The notes under the pieces: model-generated
The model's input: only the letters and a program-made list of their open reading frames with translations
Told to the model about the DNA's origin: nothing
Databases searched by the model: none
NCBI RefSeq assembly: GCF_027066465.1
Contig: NZ_JAMONU010000040.1
Location: forward strand, 1-15,536
DNA from: Thermococcus sp.
GTDB taxonomy: Archaea > Methanobacteriota_B > Thermococci > Thermococcales > Thermococcaceae
Direction: 5' to 3'
DNA: 15,536 nt
Shown: positions 12,151 to 15,536 of the stretch, piece by piece
Layout: each line of letters begins with the position of its first letter
How positions within the stretch are numbered: position 1 is the first letter of the stretch
Translations under genes and position numbers: made by a program

Positions 12151-13190
12151 GCCTTACCCCTCCTCAGGGGCTTTAGGAACAGGTCGAGCAGTCCCGGAAC
12201 GGCCACAGCAACGATAATGATGCCCTCTATTACCTTCACCATCTCCAGCGGAACGCCGGTCTGCTGCATGAGGGTTGCCCCTGCGTTCAGCGCTCCAAAG
12301 AGTATGCCGGCGAATATTATGCCGAGCGGGTGGTTCCTGCCAACCAGGGAAACACCTATTCCATCGAAACCGTAGCCGTACACGTTGGCCAGCCCCTGAC
12401 TTATGGAATAGCTCGGCGGGATTCCCATGACCTGAAGTGCCCCGGCCAATCCGGCTGTCATGCCACCTATGATGAACGACCACAGCATCGCCTTCCTCGG
12501 GTTTATTCCACCGTACTCGGCCGCCCTGCTGTTCAGACCGCTCGTCCTCAGCTCGTAGCCCAGTTTGGTGTGCCACATTATCACGTAGACGACGACCGCC
12601 GTTATTACGGCTATCACGAAGGCCAGCGAGAGCGTGGAGTTCTTAACGAGGAGGGGCAACCTCGCTCCAGGTGGAATCGGTAGCGTGCTGTTGGGGTTCA
12701 TTGGGTTCTCGAAAACCTGAAGCGCGAGCCAGCTCGCCAGATAGAAGGCAATCCAGTTGAACATTATCGTGGAGATAACCTCGTGAACGCCGCGGTAAAC
12801 CTTGAGAACGGCCGCCGGAAGCATCCACAGCGCTCCAATAAAAAGGCCCGCGAGTATTCCCGCGAGCGGGTTCTGTATGCTCTGGGTTATTGCAACGGCG
12901 GCTATGGCACCGAAGTAGACCGCTCCCTCCGCGCCTATGTTGAAGAGGCCCGTTCTCGCACCTATGGCGAAGGTTATCGCCGTGAGGATTAGGGGCGTTG
13001 ACTTGCTCAGCGTCTCGGCGAAGTTCCCGAGGGAGCCGAAGGAACCCTGAATCAGGGCTTTGTAGGCCGCTACGGCGTTGTAGCCGCTGAGCCAGAGCAC
13101 TATGGCGCCAATCAAAGCGCCGATGAGAATCGCTAGGACGCTCTCACCGAGGGGTCTAATGTAGCCCTTGAGTTCCTCGAGGGCCGTCAT
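12147..13190 (-). CDS. Nucleoside-type ABC transporter permease (NupP-like)
   Basis: A 347-residue permease, the larger partner of the pair. The N-terminal region has a first helix (VLAILIGALIGAIVLWLSGY) followed by the typical NAVAAYKALIQGSFG segment. Then come AETLSKSTPLILTAITFAIG, ARTGLFNIGAEGAVYFGA, YRGVHEVISTIMFNWIAFYL, a GYELRTSGLNSRAAEYGGIN loop and ASYSI-like PPSYSISQGLANVYGYGFDG, all standard for this family. Around nine or ten hydrophobic segments are visible. It overlaps the ATPase gene's stop by four bases (ATGA at 13190-13187) and the next permease likewise. The three genes together with the upstream binding protein make a complete importer. Confidence 0.93.
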   Translation of the reverse strand: MTALEELKGYIRPLGESVLAILIGALIGAIVLWLSGYNAVAAYKALIQGSFGSLGNFAETLSKSTPLILTAITFAIGARTGLFNIGAEGAVYFGAIAAVAITQSIQNPLAGILAGLFIGALWMLPAAVLKVYRGVHEVISTIMFNWIAFYLASWLALQVFENPMNPNSTLPIPPGARLPLLVKNSTLSLAFVIAVITAVVVYVIMWHTKLGYELRTSGLNSRAAEYGGINPRKAMLWSFIIGGMTAGLAGALQVMGIPPSYSISQGLANVYGYGFDGIGVSLVGRNHPLGIIFAGILFGALNAGATLMQQTGVPLEMVKVIEGIIIVAVAVPGLLDLFLKPLRRGKA

Positions 13191-14713
13191 GCCTTAACAC
13201 CTCCCATCATCAGGCCTATCTGCTCCTCTGTAACCTCGTCCGGTTTGACTATTCCCATAAACTGACCCTCGTACATTATCGCCATTCTGTCGCTGAGCTG
13301 GAGAACCTCATCGAGGTCGGCCGAGACGAGCAGAACGGCCTTGTTCTCGTTCCTAAGCTTGACGAGGTAGTTCCTTATGTACTCTGTGGAGGCAACGTCA
13401 ACGCCGCGCGTCGGCTGTGCCGCTATAATGAACTCCGGTTTCTTGCTGACCTCCCTTGCGACTATCAGCTTTTGCTGGTTTCCACCGCTCAGGCTCTTCA
13501 CAGGTGCTTTTGTTCCCGGGGCGACTATCTCGAACTCCTTGATTAGTCTGTTGGAGTGCTCTTCAACCTTGGCCCAGTTTATCAGCCCGAGATCCTTCGA
13601 GAACTCCTTCCTCCAGTGCATTCCCAGTATCGCGTTTTCCATGACCGTCATTTCGAGTATGAGACCCATATGGGTTCTGTCCTCTGGAATGTGGGCAACT
13701 CCCATGTCGTAGAGGTCCCTCGGCTTCTTTCCCGTTATGTCAACTCCCTTGAGGTAAATTTTACCCTTCTCAACCTTTCTCAGACCCGTTATTGCCTCTA
13801 TCAGCTCGCTCTGTCCGTTGCCTTCGACACCGGCTATGCCGAATATCTCCCCTGCGCGGACCTCGAAGGTCAGCCCGCGGACCGCTTCCTCACCTCTGTC
13901 GCCCTTAACCCAGAGGTTCTCAACGCGGAACACAACCTCCCCAGGCTCCTTCGGGGGCTTCTCAATCCTGAGAACAACGTCCCTGCCCACCATCATCCTC
14001 GCGAGGAGCTGGGGTGTTGCCTCACTCGTCTTGACGGTTCCGACGACCTGTCCCTTCCTGATAACGGTGACGCGGTCGGTTATCTCCATGACCTCGTTGA
14101 GCTTGTGGCTGATGAAGATTATCGTCTTTCCCTGAGCCTTCAGCTTTCTCAGAACTGCGAAAAGTTCCTTGACCTCTATCGGCGTTAGGACAGCCGTCGG
14201 CTCGTCAAGAATGAGGATGTCAACGTTCCTGTAGAGCATCTTGAGGATTTCAATCCTCTGCTGGGTTCCAACGGGGAGCTTCTCGACCGGAACGTCGAGG
14301 GGAACCTGAAAGTTCAGCTCGTCCATGAGCTTCTGGAGCTTCTTCCTAGCGTTTTCCACGTCAATCTTCGAGAAGAGTCCGTGCCCTTCCATGCCGAGTA
14401 TTATGTTCTCGAGGGCGTTGAAAACCTCGACGAGGGTGAAGTGCTGGTGAACCATTCCTATGCCGTTCGCTATGGCATCGGCGGGGCTTTTAAAACGAAC
14501 CTCCTTCCCGCGGAGAAAGATTCTGCCCTTCGTGGGCTTCAGCATTCCAAAGAGAATCTTCATCAGGGTTGTCTTCCCGGCACCGTTTTCACCGAGAAGA
14601 CCCAGGATTTCACCCTCGTAAACTTTAATCGTGACGCCCTTCAGGGCCTTTGTTCCGTCGGGGTAAATCTTGACTATATCCCTCATCTCGAGCACTGGAG
14701 TCCTCTCTTCCAT
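13187..14713 (-). CDS. Nucleoside-type ABC transporter ATP-binding protein (NupO-like, two ATPase domains)
   Basis: About 508 residues with two fused nucleotide-binding domains, as in NupO and RbsA relatives. Domain 1: Walker A GENGAGKT at 41-48, Q-loop HQHFTLVE near 90, signature-like VGTQQRIE at 148-155, Walker B DILILDEPTA at 165-174, H-loop SHK at 203. Domain 2: Walker A is degenerate (GVEGNGQSE at 295-303, no Lys), signature LSGGNQQK at 408-415, and Walker B FIIAAQPTRG has Gln in place of the catalytic Glu, the normal state for this family. So one functional ATP site is expected. The frame is open upstream, but ATG 14713 has a consensus SD AGGAGGTGA with a 4-base spacer and gives the natural start MEERTPVLEMRDIVKIYPDG. 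It drives the two permeases that follow with 4-base overlaps. Confidence 0.95.
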   Translation of the reverse strand: MEERTPVLEMRDIVKIYPDGTKALKGVTIKVYEGEILGLLGENGAGKTTLMKILFGMLKPTKGRIFLRGKEVRFKSPADAIANGIGMVHQHFTLVEVFNALENIILGMEGHGLFSKIDVENARKKLQKLMDELNFQVPLDVPVEKLPVGTQQRIEILKMLYRNVDILILDEPTAVLTPIEVKELFAVLRKLKAQGKTIIFISHKLNEVMEITDRVTVIRKGQVVGTVKTSEATPQLLARMMVGRDVVLRIEKPPKEPGEVVFRVENLWVKGDRGEEAVRGLTFEVRAGEIFGIAGVEGNGQSELIEAITGLRKVEKGKIYLKGVDITGKKPRDLYDMGVAHIPEDRTHMGLILEMTVMENAILGMHWRKEFSKDLGLINWAKVEEHSNRLIKEFEIVAPGTKAPVKSLSGGNQQKLIVAREVSKKPEFIIAAQPTRGVDVASTEYIRNYLVKLRNENKAVLLVSADLDEVLQLSDRMAIMYEGQFMGIVKPDEVTEEQIGLMMGGVKA

Positions 14714-14726
14714 GCAATCACCTCCT

Positions 14727-14757
14727 AAAAGGGGAAGAACAAAAGGAAGAAGGGAAA
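14727..14757 (-). promoter_or_regulatory. Pyrimidine-rich spacer between binding protein and ATPase genes
   Basis: The minus strand between the binding protein's stop and the ATPase SD is nearly all C and T, with runs of three to four T. Such a tract can act as a partial terminator, which would allow more binding protein than transporter to be made. No promoter-like TATA box is seen in it. Confidence 0.35.
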
Positions 14758-15536
14758 TCACTGCTTGTTGGCTATGTGGTTCTTGTAGTAGTCGAGGGCC
14801 CAGTAGGCACCGAAGCGGTAGCCGCCCTCGAACTTGTAGAGAACCGGAATCTCCATACCGAGGACGATACCTATGGTGTCCTTGTGGTCGTTGAGCGCTA
14901 TCAGAGCTGCGAGCGCACCGGCAAGGGCCGAGCCCTCGTTCTCCTTGAAGAGGACCATCTGGACGTTGTGCGGCATGTTGGGGTCGTAGCCGTCGATGAG
15001 GACGAACCTCTGCTTCGGATACTCCTGAGCGACCTTCTTGACGGCGTCGGTCATCATGAAGCCGACGGCGATAATGATGTCGTACTGACCGGTCTTGGCG
15101 AGGCTCTGGAGGTTGGTGTAGTAGTCGTTCGGGCTGTTGCTCTGGAGCTGAGTGAGCTGGAGTCCGAAGTCCTTGACGGCCCTCTCGGCACCCATGTAGG
15201 CCATGTCGTTGAAGCTCAGGTCACCCCTTCCACCGACGTCGAAGACGATGGCTATCTTCTTGGTGTTCTGCCTCTCGTTAAGGGTCTTGTTGAAGTAGGT
15301 CTCCGGTTTGGGAGCGGTCTTGGCCCACTCCTCACCGAGCTTCTCCATCTCCTGCCAGCTCGTTGCCTTCCTAAGCTGCTCAATCTGGCTCTTCTGGGTG
15401 GCCTTCGGGACGATTATCTTTCCGCTGATTATCTCCTGCTGAAGCTGGTCAACGGCCTGCCAAATCCAGGCCGGAACCTGGTGACGGGTCTCGTTGAGGT
15501 ACTCGAGAAGCTGCTGCTCGTTCTGGAATCCAAGCT
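14758..15536 (-). CDS. BMP-family (PnrA/Med-like) nucleoside-binding protein, 3' part, with lobes in unusual order
   Basis: The frame is open to the right edge and encodes 258 residues in the window. The first part (VPAWIWQAVDQLQQEIISGK, then IIVPK) looks like the extreme C-terminus of BMP-family proteins, which normally end in a helix followed by an (I/V)-x-SGxIxVP strand. After a charged linker (ATSWQEMEKLGEEWAKTAPK, then TYFNKTLNERQNTK) comes a textbook N-terminal lobe: IAIVFDVGGRGDLSFNDMAY, IIAVGFMMTDAVKKVAQEYP, VLFKENEGSALAGALAALIA, IGIVLGMEIPVLYKFEGGYR. The protein then stops after NHIANKQ, where the family normally crosses into its second lobe. The family binds nucleosides or related purine solutes outside the cell for the ABC importer encoded just downstream. 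This order implies circular permutation or an extra half copy. The true start lies outside the window; the internal ATG at 15348 has no convincing SD. Confidence 0.88.
   Translation of the reverse strand, partial: LGFQNEQQLLEYLNETRHQVPAWIWQAVDQLQQEIISGKIIVPKATQKSQIEQLRKATSWQEMEKLGEEWAKTAPKPETYFNKTLNERQNTKKIAIVFDVGGRGDLSFNDMAYMGAERAVKDFGLQLTQLQSNSPNDYYTNLQSLAKTGQYDIIIAVGFMMTDAVKKVAQEYPKQRFVLIDGYDPNMPHNVQMVLFKENEGSALAGALAALIALNDHKDTIGIVLGMEIPVLYKFEGGYRFGAYWALDYYKNHIANKQ

Overview
The window is a gene-dense stretch of a hyperthermophilic archaeon chromosome, almost certainly a Thermococcus or a close member of the Thermococcales. The basis is the protein set (archaemetzincin, archaeal-type bifunctional CoaBC, CrcB next to DUF190, a BMP-type nucleoside ABC transporter), Shine-Dalgarno sites of the GGAGGTGA type, TATA boxes near -25, short leaders and T-rich tracts as putative terminators. 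No tRNA, rRNA, CRISPR array, insertion sequence or phage gene was found.

Layout. 1-225 (-): 5' part of an aspartate/glutamate racemase family gene. 337-1143 (-): MscS channel. 1183-2391 (-): coaBC for coenzyme A synthesis. 2437-2955 (-): unrecognised protein. 3047-6156 (-): a compact run of six genes, in transcription order an alpha/alpha-toroid (prenyltransferase-repeat) protein, a Cys/His-rich DUF6062 protein, a short coiled-coil protein, a possible ribbon-helix-helix plus coiled-coil protein, crcB (fluoride channel) and DUF190. 6180-6231 (-): a fluoride (crcB-type) riboswitch at the head of this run. 6324-6968 (+): archaemetzincin. 7072-7236 (+): small basic protein. 7171-7626 (-): one-cysteine peroxiredoxin. 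7718-9151 (+): pyruvate kinase. 9237-9884 (+): phosphoribosyltransferase. 9897-10187 (+): small unrecognised protein. 10249-11232 (+): membrane-anchored ZnuA/TroA-like metal-binding protein without visible ABC partners. 11239-15536 (-): nucleoside-type (BMP/Nup) ABC transporter, with two permeases, a double ATPase and the C-terminal part of the binding protein.

The two most interesting points follow. First, the fluoride aptamer does not sit directly in front of crcB but about 2.35 kb upstream, ahead of four uncharacterised genes that are tightly coupled and lead into crcB-DUF190; this suggests a larger fluoride-responsive operon in which those genes may have a role. Second, the BMP-type binding protein appears to have its lobes in the wrong order: a segment typical of the C-terminal end of the family precedes the family's N-terminal lobe, and the gene stops at the interlobe boundary. 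That points to circular permutation or a one-and-a-half-copy duplication, which the adjacent sequence would settle.

Several start codons were moved from the longest reading frame to a downstream codon with correctly spaced Shine-Dalgarno sequence (coaBC, DUF190, the RHH-like gene, DUF6062, archaemetzincin, the small basic protein and the ABC ATPase). No stretch longer than about 170 bases lacks a gene; the longest, 6157-6323, holds the riboswitch and two divergent promoters.
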